From the NCBI GenBank assembly GCA_020852865.1, contig JADYZZ010000095.1, positions 1-64,000 of the forward strand: DNA of 64,000 bases, given 5' to 3'. Position 1 is the stretch's first letter. Each line of letters starts with the position of its first letter. Under the pieces are notes generated by a model that saw only the letters and a program-made list of their open reading frames with translations, did no database searches and had not been told where the DNA came from. Source of the DNA: Rubrivivax sp. Its GTDB lineage: Bacteria; Pseudomonadota; Gammaproteobacteria; Burkholderiales; Burkholderiaceae_C. A program made the position numbers and the translations under genes. Positions 56,930 through 64,000 of the stretch are shown piece by piece.

Positions 56930-58237
56930 TCAGAACGCCGGCAGGTCCAGCCGCTGCGCGGCTTCGAGCGCCACCGCGCGCGCGCTGCCGGCATCGGCCG
57001 CGGTGATCGTGAGGTGGCCCATCTTGCGGGCGCGCCGCGCTTCGCTCTTGCCGTACAGGTGCAGGTGCACGCCGGGCAGCGCCAGCACGCGTTCCCAGCG
57101 CGGCGCCTGCGGCGCGGCAGCGCCGCGCGTGAACCACAGGTCGCCCAGCAAGTTGAGCATCACCGCGGCCGAGTGCTGGCGCGGCGGGGTCAGGGGTAGG
57201 CCGGTAAGCGTTCGCACCTGCAGCTCGAACTGCGAGACGTCGCAGGCGTCGATGCTCCAGTGGCCCGAGTTGTGCGGGCGCGGCGCGATCTCGTTGGCCA
57301 CCAGCGAACCGTCTGCGAGCACGAAGAATTCGACGCACAGCACGCCGACGTAGGACAGCGCTTCGGCCAGGCGTGCGGCCGCCGCCAGCGCCGCGGCCGC
57401 GGCCGCCGCCGCGACGTCGGGCGCCGGCACCTGCGTCACGGCGAGGATGCCGTGGCGGTGCAGGTTCTGCTGCACCGGCAGGTGCACCCAAGCGCCGTCG
57501 CGGCCGCGCGCGACGACGACGCTCAGCTCGCAGGCGAGCTCCAGGCGCTTCTCGAGCACGCAGGGCACGCCGCCCAGGGCGCGCCAGGCAGCCGCCAGTT
57601 CCGCACGCGTGGTCACCGTGGTCTGCCCCTTGCCGTCGTAGCCCAGACTCGAGGTCTTCAGCAGCCCGGGCAGCAGCGCGTCGAGCGCGGCGGCGTCCAG
57701 ATCGGCCGCGCGCGCAAGCACGGCGTGCGGCGCGCAGGGCACGTCAGTGCGCAGGAACAGCGCCTTCTCGCGCGCGCGCTGCTGGCAGATCGCGACCGCA
57801 TCGGCCGGCGGCGCCACCGGCAGCGCAGCGGCAGGCGATGCGCCCTGAGCGAGCCGGCGCAGCGCCGCCGCCGGCACGTTCTCGAACTCGGTCGTCACGG
57901 CCGCCGCGCAGCGCGCGACTTCGGCCAGCGCCTGCGCGTCGTCGTAGGCGGCACGCAGGTGCCGATCGGCCGCAGCGCCGGCGGGCGACGCCGCGTCGGG
58001 ATCGAGCACGAGCACGCGGTAGCCCAGCCGCTGCGCCGCGTGCACGAACATGCGGCCGAGCTGGCCGCCGCCGAGCACGGCGAGCAGCGCGCCCGGGGCG
58101 ATGATGGGTGCGGCGGTGGCTTCCGGTACAGCGGAAGTGGGCGCTGCGCCGGATGCGACAGGCGCGGCGGATGCGCCCGATGCGGATGCCGCGCATGCCG
58201 CGCCGCGCACCGACGGCGAACTCGCGTCTGCAACCAC
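56930..58237 (-). CDS. purK: 5-(carboxyamino)imidazole ribonucleotide synthase
   Basis: The ATP-grasp enzyme (about 435 residues from the chosen start) shows LLAVLGGGQLGRMFVHAAQRLGYRVLVLDPD, TTEFENVP, LKTSSLGYDGKGQ, VLEKRLELACELSVVVAR, EFFVLADG and EIAPRPHNSGHWSID. It carboxylates AIR in purine synthesis and works with PurE. No ATG precedes the core, so a GTG is used: 58237 is taken and 58210 is possible. This leaves an unusual Ala/Ser-rich leader of about 45 residues. It starts 17 bases after the purE stop. Confidence 0.92.
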   Translation of the reverse strand: MVADASSPSVRGAACAASASGASAAPVASGAAPTSAVPEATAAPIIAPGALLAVLGGGQLGRMFVHAAQRLGYRVLVLDPDAASPAGAAADRHLRAAYDDAQALAEVARCAAAVTTEFENVPAAALRRLAQGASPAAALPVAPPADAVAICQQRAREKALFLRTDVPCAPHAVLARAADLDAAALDALLPGLLKTSSLGYDGKGQTTVTTRAELAAAWRALGGVPCVLEKRLELACELSVVVARGRDGAWVHLPVQQNLHRHGILAVTQVPAPDVAAAAAAAALAAAARLAEALSYVGVLCVEFFVLADGSLVANEIAPRPHNSGHWSIDACDVSQFELQVRTLTGLPLTPPRQHSAAVMLNLLGDLWFTRGAAAPQAPRWERVLALPGVHLHLYGKSEARRARKMGHLTITAADAGSARAVALEAAQRLDLPAF

Positions 58238-58254
58238 GCGGCTCGTTCCTGAAT

Positions 58255-58758
58255 TCACTTCTTCAGCTCTTGCGTCATCGCGCGCGCGGCTTCGGTCTGC
58301 CGCAGACGGTAAGCCGCCAGGCGCTCGCGCAGCGCGCTGTCCTCGCGCGCCAGCATCGCCACCGCAAACAGTGCGGCGTTCGCCGCCCCCGCCGACCCGA
58401 TCGCGAAGGTGGCCACCGGCACACCCTTGGGCATCTGCACGATCGAATAGAGCGAGTCGAGCCCGTTCAGATGCCTGCTCGCCACCGGCACCCCCAGCAC
58501 CGGCACCGTCGTCTTGGCCGCGAGCATGCCCGGCAGGTGCGCCGCCCCGCCCGCCCCCGCGATGATCGCAGCCAGCCCGCGCGCCTCGGCCTCGTCGGCG
58601 AAGCGGAACATGTCGTCGGGCATGCGGTGCGCCGACACCACGCGAGCCTCGTACGCAACGCCGAACTCGTCCAGCACCTCGGCGGCGGCGCGCAGGGTGT
58701 CCCAATCGGAGGAGGAGCCCATGAGGAGGGCGACAAGATTGCGAGCCGTGAAGTCCAT
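58255..58758 (-). CDS. purE: N5-carboxyaminoimidazole ribonucleotide mutase
   Basis: The 167-residue protein has [45 protein letters not shown] and [36 protein letters not shown], the full PurE class I set. It moves the carboxyl group in CAIR formation after PurK. The ATG at 58758 begins MDFTARN. The gene upstream on this strand ends only seven bases earlier, although its composition is very different. Confidence 0.95.
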   Translation of the reverse strand: MDFTARNLVALLMGSSSDWDTLRAAAEVLDEFGVAYEARVVSAHRMPDDMFRFADEAEARGLAAIIAGAGGAAHLPGMLAAKTTVPVLGVPVASRHLNGLDSLYSIVQMPKGVPVATFAIGSAGAANAALFAVAMLAREDSALRERLAAYRLRQTEAARAMTQELKK

Positions 58759-58765
58759 CTGCCAT

Positions 58766-59947
58766 CTACCTTCGGGCGGACAGATGAGCGACAGCGTCTG
58801 GCAATCCAGGAGCTGATAGCGCATCGAAGCGCTCGATAGCGCTCCTCAGCCCACGCTGTTCAAGTGCGTACGCCGTTCTCGTCGCATCGAGATCGTTCCG
58901 CGCCCGCTCAATAGAGAGCACGTCTTCTGCAATCTCTACCATCTGCTCTCGCAGCCATGCCGCGACCAGCTGTTCATCCCGGTGCAAGCCACTCAGATCT
59001 ACTCTGCGATGAGGAGCAAGCCTCGATGCGGACGCCAAATCACCCATCTTGTAGTGACAATAGGCCAACTCGATATCGATCAATGCTTGGTCAAAGTTGT
59101 ACGCAGCAAACGGCTCCTTGTAACGCACCTCGCCCAGCGCTGAAATAGCTCCGGAATAGTCACATTGAAGCAGCGATAGGCGCGCCTGCCACAGATCGGC
59201 GAAGTTGTTCACGGCGCGTATGCCGATGAGACTCTGGTAGTTCCTCGCAGATGCGATCTGACCAGCGGCATGGGCAATGGCTGCTTGGTCGGGCGATGAA
59301 AAGCAAGCCTCGGCCCGGAGCCACCCAACCGTAAAAGCAGCCTCGTTGTAGATCAACGCATCAATTGTCGCCTGATCACCTATTTCAAGTGCATGGTGTC
59401 GCGATGAGGTGTACCAGCGTGTGGCCAGCTCAAGAGCCCCGCAACTTGAGTATGCGTTAGCGAGGACCATGCTCGCCCTTGCTAGTGCGTCATGCTCATC
59501 CCCTACGCATGTCGAAAAGGTCGCCTCCAGTGAACGCGCCATTCCGTCGAAATCCGATCGTTCCGACTGGAGATGCGCGCGCCACGCGGATGTCCAAGCG
59601 ATAAGGGTCCGATCGCGCACTGCTAGAGCGAGCGTTTGGGCCCTCATCATTCGATCGTTACCCTCCTCAGAGAGGTCTTCGAATGTGCACACTATGCCTT
59701 CAGCGGCCATCGTCCAGATCGAGACTCGAGGGTTCGAGGTGGCTGGAAAACCGCTTCGAAGGTCGCCGATTATTCGACGGGCATCCTCGAACTTCCCTAG
59801 CCGTGCGAGATAGGACGCACGCCTGGCGAGCAGTTCGCCTCGCCTAGAGGGCGCATCCTCGATCGCGAGTGCCGCATCGATTCTGGACAGCAAGTCAGCC
59901 ATTCGATCGGTCCCGGTTTGCCGCGCCAAGTCGCGAACGGAATACAT
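58766..59947 (-). CDS. Helical, TPR-like protein of unknown function in lower-GC DNA
   Basis: The product has about 393 residues, Ala/Leu-rich with repeated helix pairs ([54 protein letters not shown]), as in TPR-type solenoids. There is no signal peptide or catalytic motif. Codon and base use differ sharply from the neighbours, with many A/T third positions, which suggests recent acquisition. Such helical proteins occur as the sensing or partner half of several systems, but nothing else foreign is visible around it. Start candidates are ATG at 59947 and GTG at 59965. Confidence 0.7.
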   Translation of the reverse strand: MYSVRDLARQTGTDRMADLLSRIDAALAIEDAPSRRGELLARRASYLARLGKFEDARRIIGDLRSGFPATSNPRVSIWTMAAEGIVCTFEDLSEEGNDRMMRAQTLALAVRDRTLIAWTSAWRAHLQSERSDFDGMARSLEATFSTCVGDEHDALARASMVLANAYSSCGALELATRWYTSSRHHALEIGDQATIDALIYNEAAFTVGWLRAEACFSSPDQAAIAHAAGQIASARNYQSLIGIRAVNNFADLWQARLSLLQCDYSGAISALGEVRYKEPFAAYNFDQALIDIELAYCHYKMGDLASASRLAPHRRVDLSGLHRDEQLVAAWLREQMVEIAEDVLSIERARNDLDATRTAYALEQRGLRSAIERFDALSAPGLPDAVAHLSARR

Positions 59948-60017
59948 CGTAAGCGCACTCCACACCCAACCCGCCGGTCAGTCCACGGGGTTGCGAGAGG
60001 CGGGGCCACGAAGAAAG

Positions 60018-60042
60018 GCGGGCCCAGCATAGCTGGGCCCGC
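60018..60042 (-). terminator. Rho-independent terminator of the histone-like gene
   Basis: A perfect 11-bp stem, GCGGGCCCAGC with GCTGGGCCCGC, closes a three-base loop. On the minus strand it is followed by a CTTTCTTC stretch and lies about 45 bases after the stop of the histone-like gene. It also separates that gene from the deviant TPR-like gene. Confidence 0.8.
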
Positions 60043-60085
60043 GTCGGCACGTGCATCACCGCACGCGCCTACCCGATGAGCCTAC

Positions 60086-60466
60086 TTACGGCTTGTTCCC
60101 GGTCGGGAAAGGCCAAGCCGCTGCCGGGTTCAATGTGGTCTTCGCAGGGGCCGCAGGGGCAGCCGGGGCAGCCGGAGCGGCCTTCTTGGCGGCCTTCTTC
60201 CCGGCCGCGCGCTTGGTTGCCGGCCGCTTCGGCGCCGCCTTCTTGGCGGCCGCCTTCTTGGCCGGCGCCTTCTTCGCCGCGGCCTTCTTGGCCGGGGCCT
60301 TCTTCGCCGGGGCCTTCTTGGCGGGTGCCTTCTTGGCCGGGGCCTTCTTCGCGGCGGCCTTCTTGGCCGGGGCCTTCTTGGCGGCGGCCTTCTTCGCGGG
60401 CGCCTTCTTCGCGGCGGCCTTCTTGGCCGGGGCTTTCTTGGCCGCAGCCTTCTTCGCAGTTGCCAT
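60086..60466 (-). CDS. Histone H1-like, Ala/Lys/Pro-rich DNA-binding protein
   Basis: The 126-residue protein starts [18 protein letters not shown] and consists of about twenty (A/P)AKK-type pentads to residue 85, then an Arg/Thr region, an Ala-Pro run and a conserved-looking tail ending FPTGNKP. Such basic low-complexity proteins (HctB/AlgP/PhaF-tail-like) bind and compact DNA. AGGAGA precedes the ATG at 60466. The underlying DNA is a 15-bp-type repeat, so copy number can vary between strains. Confidence 0.88.
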   Translation of the reverse strand: MATAKKAAAKKAPAKKAAAKKAPAKKAAAKKAPAKKAAAKKAPAKKAPAKKAPAKKAPAKKAAAKKAPAKKAAAKKAAPKRPATKRAAGKKAAKKAAPAAPAAPAAPAKTTLNPAAAWPFPTGNKP

Positions 60467-60495
60467 GACGATCTCCTTGATCAAGTTGCGAAAGA

Positions 60496-60522
60496 CCCCG
60501 CGTCGCTGGATGCGGCGCGGGG
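60496..60522 (-). terminator. Candidate terminator after nrdB
   Basis: CCCCGCGTCGC can pair with GCGGCGCGGGG over 11 positions, including one G-U, around a five-base loop. On the minus strand the stem is followed by TCTTT. It lies between nrdB and the histone-like gene, 30 bases before the latter's ATG, so it could also regulate that gene. Confidence 0.55.
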
Positions 60523-60751
60523 ATTCACCGTCCGGGCTCTGGCTGCGGGGCATGGGCCCCGCGGCGCTCGTCTCGGTGCGGTGAATGGGGACACGAACCC
60601 GGCGGGATGACCTTGCGGTCTCCTGCTCTGCGGCATGCCGGGATTCGCCATTCTCGATTTCGTGTGAACGCCGTTGCCGCTAGCAGGCCCGCGGGCCCGC
60701 GGGCCCGGGGCGAACGCCATGTACGGGGAGCGGGCTTGCACGGTGCGGCCT

Positions 60752-62011
60752 TCAGTCCCAGGCCAGCGCGCCGCCGGTCTGGTAGTCGATGACGCGCGTC
60801 TCGAAGAAGTTGCGTTCCTTCTTCAGGTCGATCATCTCGCTCATCCAGGGGAAGGGGTTGTCTTCGTTCGGGAACAGCGCGTCGAGGCCGATCTGGTTCG
60901 CGCGCCGGTTCGCGATGTAGCGCAGGTAGCCCTTGAACATCGACGCGTTCATGCCGAGCACGCCGTGCGGCATGGTGTCCTCGGCGTAGCGGTACTCGAG
61001 CTCGACGGCGCGCTCGAACAGCTCGCGCACGCGCGCCTTGAACGCCGGCGTCCAGAGCTGCGGGTTCTCGAGCTTGATCTGGTTGACGACGTCGATGCCG
61101 AAGTTGCAGTGCATCGACTCGTCGCGCAGGATGTACTGGTACTGCTCGGCCGCGCCCGTCATCTTGTTCTGGCGGCCGAGCGCGAGGATCTGCGTGAAGC
61201 CGACGTAGAAGAACAGCCCCTCCATCAGGCAGGCGAAGACGATCAGGCTCTCGAGCAGGGTGCGGTCGGCCTCGGGCGTGCCGGTGCGGAAGGAAGGATC
61301 CATGATCGCGTCGATGAACGGGATCAGGAACTCGTCCTTGGCGCGGATCGACGCGATCTCGTGGTAGGCGTTGAAGATCTCGCCTTCGTCCAGGCCCAGG
61401 CTCTCGACGATGTACTGGTAGGCGTGGGTGTGGATCGCCTCTTCGAAGGCCTGGCGCAGCAGGAACTGCCGGCACTCGGGCGCCGTGATGTGCCGATAGG
61501 TGCCGAGCACGATGTTGTTGGCGGCCAGCGAGTCGGCGGTGACGAAGAAGCCGAGGTTGCGCTTGACGATGCGGCGCTCGTCCTCGCTCAGGCCGTTGGG
61601 ATCCTTCCACAGCGCGATGTCGCGCGACATCGCGATCTCCTGCGGCATCCAGTGGTTGGCGCAGGTGGCGAGGTACTTCTCCCAGGCCCACTTGTACTTG
61701 AAGGGGACGAGCTGGTTGACGTCGGTGCGGCCGTTGATGATGCGCTTGTCGGCGACGTCGACGCGGCGCGCGGATGCGGCCGCGACGCGCGCGGTCTGCG
61801 GCGCGGCCAGCGCGGCGAGTTCCTGCAGCGAAGGGCGCGGCGCCTGCGCGGTGATCGGCGACAGCGGCAAAGGCAGGACCCGCGGCGCCGCGGCTTTCGG
61901 GCCGGGCGTGAGCGGATGCGGAGAAAGCGAGGGAGCCGGGCTCGCGCCCCGTTCGATATGCGGGGGCGTCGCGGTGTCGGGCGTGTGGTGTTCGTCTTCC
62001 CAGACCAGCAT
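60752..62011 (-). CDS. nrdB: Ribonucleotide-diphosphate reductase class Ia, beta subunit
   Basis: The 419-residue protein has the diiron and radical region: [34 protein letters not shown] (Glu/His ligands), LFFYVGFTQ, and [12 protein letters not shown] (second Glu/His set), ending with a C-terminal tail GALAWD. It supplies the tyrosyl radical for deoxyribonucleotide synthesis with NrdA. The first 85 residues are a Pro/Ala-rich linker after MLVWEDE. The ATG at 62011 is chosen because MLVWE is the familiar start. It follows nrdA after about 200 bp that holds no clear gene. Confidence 0.95.
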   Translation of the reverse strand: MLVWEDEHHTPDTATPPHIERGASPAPSLSPHPLTPGPKAAAPRVLPLPLSPITAQAPRPSLQELAALAAPQTARVAAASARRVDVADKRIINGRTDVNQLVPFKYKWAWEKYLATCANHWMPQEIAMSRDIALWKDPNGLSEDERRIVKRNLGFFVTADSLAANNIVLGTYRHITAPECRQFLLRQAFEEAIHTHAYQYIVESLGLDEGEIFNAYHEIASIRAKDEFLIPFIDAIMDPSFRTGTPEADRTLLESLIVFACLMEGLFFYVGFTQILALGRQNKMTGAAEQYQYILRDESMHCNFGIDVVNQIKLENPQLWTPAFKARVRELFERAVELEYRYAEDTMPHGVLGMNASMFKGYLRYIANRRANQIGLDALFPNEDNPFPWMSEMIDLKKERNFFETRVIDYQTGGALAWD

Positions 62012-62214
62012 GTGAGCGCTTCCTGTGCGTCGAATTATCGGAGTGTTGCGCGTGAACGCCAAGCGCTGGTTGACATCGAAGAGCGCCTGTTGTTGCAGCC
62101 ATGCATCGAAGCGCGCGGCGTCGCGCTGCGATGTACGCGGCACGCCGACCTCGTCTTCATCTGCGTCTGCGCGGTATTCGTTTGCATCGTGCGGCAGCGG
62201 CGTGCGCACGGCCG

Positions 62215-64000
62215 CTACTGGCAGGCCTCGCAGTCGGGTTCGTCGATCGCGCAGAAGCGCACGTCGCCCGCGGTCTGCGGCGCGGCGCCCGGCACGGCGT
62301 TCAGCGCGCCCGCCGCGACGGTGCTCTTCTCGGCCTGCGTGGCGCTCGTCGTGCGCAGGTAGTAGGTGGTCTTGAGCCCGCGCAGCCAGGCGAGCTTGTA
62401 GGTCTCGTCGAGCTTCCTGCCCGACGCGCCGGCCATGTAGATGTTGAGGCTCTGCGCCTGGTCGATCCACTTCTGGCGGCGCGCGCCGGCCTCGACGAGC
62501 CAGGCCGGCTCGATCTCGAAGGCGGTGGCGTAGAGGCGCTTGAGCTCCTCGGGCACGCGGTCGATCGCGCGCAGCGAGCCGTCGAAGTGCTTCAAGTCCA
62601 TCACCATCACGTCGTCCCACAGGCCGAGCCGCTCGAGGTCGCGCACGAGGTACTCGTTGAGCACCGTGAACTCGCCCGACAGGTTGCTCTTGACCGCAAG
62701 GTTGCCGAAGGCGGGCTCGATCGAGGCGTCGACGCCGACGATGTTGCTGATGGTGGCCGTGGGCGCGATGGCCACGCAGTTGCTGTTGCGCATGCCGTGG
62801 CGGCGGATGCGCTCGCGCAGCTCGTCCCAGTCGAGCGTGGCCGAGCGGTCGACCTGGACGTAGTCGCCGCCGCCGGCATTGCGCTCGGCGGCCAGCAGCT
62901 CGAGCGTGTCGGGCGGCAGGATGCCGCGCTCCCACAGGCTGCCGCGCCAGCTGCTGTAGCGCCCGCGCTCGGCCGCCAGCTCGGTGCTCGCCCGGTAGGC
63001 GTGGTAGCACACCGCCTCCATCGAGCGGTCGGCGAAGGCCACCGCCTCGGCACTGGCGTAGGGCAGGCGCAGCTGGTACAGGCAGTCCTGGAAGCCCATG
63101 ATCCCCAGGCCCACCGGGCGGTGGCGCAGGTTGCTGTCGCGCGCCTTCTTCACGGCGTAGTAGTTGAGGTCGATGACGTTGTCGAGCATGCGCATCGCGG
63201 TCGACACGGTGCGGGCGATCTTGGCCAGGTCGAGCTCGCGGCCGCCGGCGCCGTCGCACAGGTGCTGCGCCAGGTTGATGCTGCCCAGGTTGCACACCGC
63301 GATCTCGCTGTCGCTGGTGTTGAGCGTGATCTCGGTGCACAGGTTGGAGCTGTGCACGACGCCGGCGTGCTGCTGCGGGCTGCGCAGGTTGCACGCGTCC
63401 TTGAAGGTGATCCAGGGGTGGCCGGTCTCGAACAGCATCGAAAGCATGCGGCGCCACAGGTCGACTGCGCGCAGGCGCTTGTACGGCCTGATCTCGCCGC
63501 GGTCGGCGCGCGCCTCGTAGGCGGTGTAGGCCTCCTCGAAGGCGCGGCCGAACTTGTCGTGCAGGTCGGGGCAGCTGCTCGGGCTGAACAGCGTCCACTG
63601 GCCGCGCGCCGGGTCCTCGGGGTGCTGCTGGCCCTCGATCACGCGCTTCATGAACAGATCCGGGATCCAGTTCGCGGTGTTCATGTCGTGCGCGCGCCGG
63701 CGATCGTCGCCGGTGTTCTTGCGCAGCTCGAGGAATTCCTCGATGTCGAGGTGCCAGGCCTCGAGGTAGGCGCACACCGCGCCCTTGCGCTTGCCGCCCT
63801 GGTTGACCGCCACCGCGGTGTCGTTGACGACCTTGAGGAAGGGCACCACGCCCTGGCTCTTGCCGTTCGTGCCCTTGATGTGGCTGCCCAGCGCGCGCAC
63901 GCGTGTCCAGTCGTTGCCCAGGCCGCCGGCGTACTTGGACAGCAGCGCGTTGTCCTTGAGCGCCTCGTAGATGCCCTCGAGGTCGTCGGCCACCGTCGTG
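62215..64000 (-). CDS. nrdA: Ribonucleotide-diphosphate reductase class Ia, alpha subunit (5' end outside window)
   Basis: The visible 594 codons cover the catalytic core and C-terminus. Key features are [27 protein letters not shown] with the N-x-C-x-E active site and a redox Cys, [31 protein letters not shown], and the C-terminal Cys pair in DCEACQ that is re-reduced by thioredoxin or glutaredoxin. The enzyme reduces NDPs to dNDPs. The start and any allosteric ATP-cone lie beyond position 64000. Confidence 0.96.
   Translation of the reverse strand, partial: TTVADDLEGIYEALKDNALLSKYAGGLGNDWTRVRALGSHIKGTNGKSQGVVPFLKVVNDTAVAVNQGGKRKGAVCAYLEAWHLDIEEFLELRKNTGDDRRRAHDMNTANWIPDLFMKRVIEGQQHPEDPARGQWTLFSPSSCPDLHDKFGRAFEEAYTAYEARADRGEIRPYKRLRAVDLWRRMLSMLFETGHPWITFKDACNLRSPQQHAGVVHSSNLCTEITLNTSDSEIAVCNLGSINLAQHLCDGAGGRELDLAKIARTVSTAMRMLDNVIDLNYYAVKKARDSNLRHRPVGLGIMGFQDCLYQLRLPYASAEAVAFADRSMEAVCYHAYRASTELAAERGRYSSWRGSLWERGILPPDTLELLAAERNAGGGDYVQVDRSATLDWDELRERIRRHGMRNSNCVAIAPTATISNIVGVDASIEPAFGNLAVKSNLSGEFTVLNEYLVRDLERLGLWDDVMVMDLKHFDGSLRAIDRVPEELKRLYATAFEIEPAWLVEAGARRQKWIDQAQSLNIYMAGASGRKLDETYKLAWLRGLKTTYYLRTTSATQAEKSTVAAGALNAVPGAAPQTAGDVRFCAIDEPDCEACQ

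Noticed and set aside
60684-60710. GGCCCGCGGGCCC-type palindrome downstream of nrdB as a terminator
   Set aside because: It is a G/C-only run with overlapping symmetries and no T-tract; the hairpin at 60496-60522 is the better candidate.
62012-62214. In-frame extension upstream of nrdB into the nrdA-nrdB gap as a longer NrdB or a small gene
   Set aside because: The frame is open, but MLVWE is the familiar NrdB start and the upstream residues show no recognised domain.

Overview
The window is uniformly high-GC DNA with dense, often overlapping genes. It looks like a chromosomal segment of a betaproteobacterium of the order Burkholderiales, probably from the Rubrivivax/Leptothrix/Comamonadaceae side. 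The support is the gene set and order: an SAH riboswitch before ahcY with metF nearby; a fau / lytic transglycosylase / NDUFA9-like / GST / cca neighbourhood; a DUF6279 lipoprotein divergent from glmU; an Ala/Lys-rich histone-like protein next to nrdAB; and purEK. No rRNA or tRNA gene and no CRISPR array was seen. The taxonomic call is an inference from gene content only.

Positions 1-18.35 kb form an accessory region. It opens with a transposase remnant and an IS4-family element (212-1759) with imperfect terminal inverted repeats and a 10-bp target duplication. Behind it lies a catabolic locus on both strands: SDR dehydrogenase, alpha/beta hydrolase, two-domain cupin and HpaI-type aldolase on plus; a large secreted glycoside-hydrolase-like protein and a TonB-dependent receptor on minus; then, on plus, a tightly overlapping run of two SnoaL-like proteins, one unknown protein, a GPH-type symporter and a third SnoaL-like protein. 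The locus carries scars: an in-frame fusion of a solute-binding-protein signal region to the back half of a MalK-type ATPase, and a remnant of a MetE-like gene. A 14-bp palindrome before the SDR gene recurs with 12/14 identity before the TonB receptor gene, which suggests one regulator for both arms. The substrate is unknown. A glycoside or sugar-acid-like compound is the best guess, because a GH-like protein, a GPH symporter, a sugar-type ABC remnant and an HpaI aldolase occur together.

From 18.4 kb onward the content is mostly housekeeping. 18.4-25.1 kb: a Cys-rich protein, a YbfB-type MFS permease overlapping an HAD phosphatase, a class I PPK2, and an AraC regulator divergent from a methyltransferase. 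25.2-30.7 kb: one-carbon metabolism (SAH riboswitch, ahcY, metF, 5-formyl-THF cyclo-ligase) interrupted by a FitAB-type toxin-antitoxin pair and a frameshifted M20 peptidase gene. 30.7-31.0 kb: a 33-unit hexanucleotide tract in a divergent promoter region. 31-36 kb: lytic transglycosylase, NDUFA9-like protein, GST and cca. 36-41.8 kb: an FHA-EAL protein, LtrA, an SSS symporter and a MidA-like methyltransferase.

41.8-47 kb: pteridine reductase-like SDR, folB, ttcA and a DUF4136 lipoprotein in a four-gene overlapping operon, then a DUF6279 lipoprotein and glmU. 47-50 kb on minus: EamA permease, tsaB, rimI and a type-4 uracil-DNA glycosylase, each overlapping the next by a few bases. 50-52 kb: dacB and a SemiSWEET. 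52-57 kb on minus: OmpW, two GDSL-family lipoproteins (one lacking the canonical catalytic residues), a Sua5/YrdC protein and a small secreted protein. 57-64 kb on minus: purK, purE, a compositionally deviant helical-repeat-like gene, the histone-like protein, nrdB and a truncated nrdA that runs off the window.
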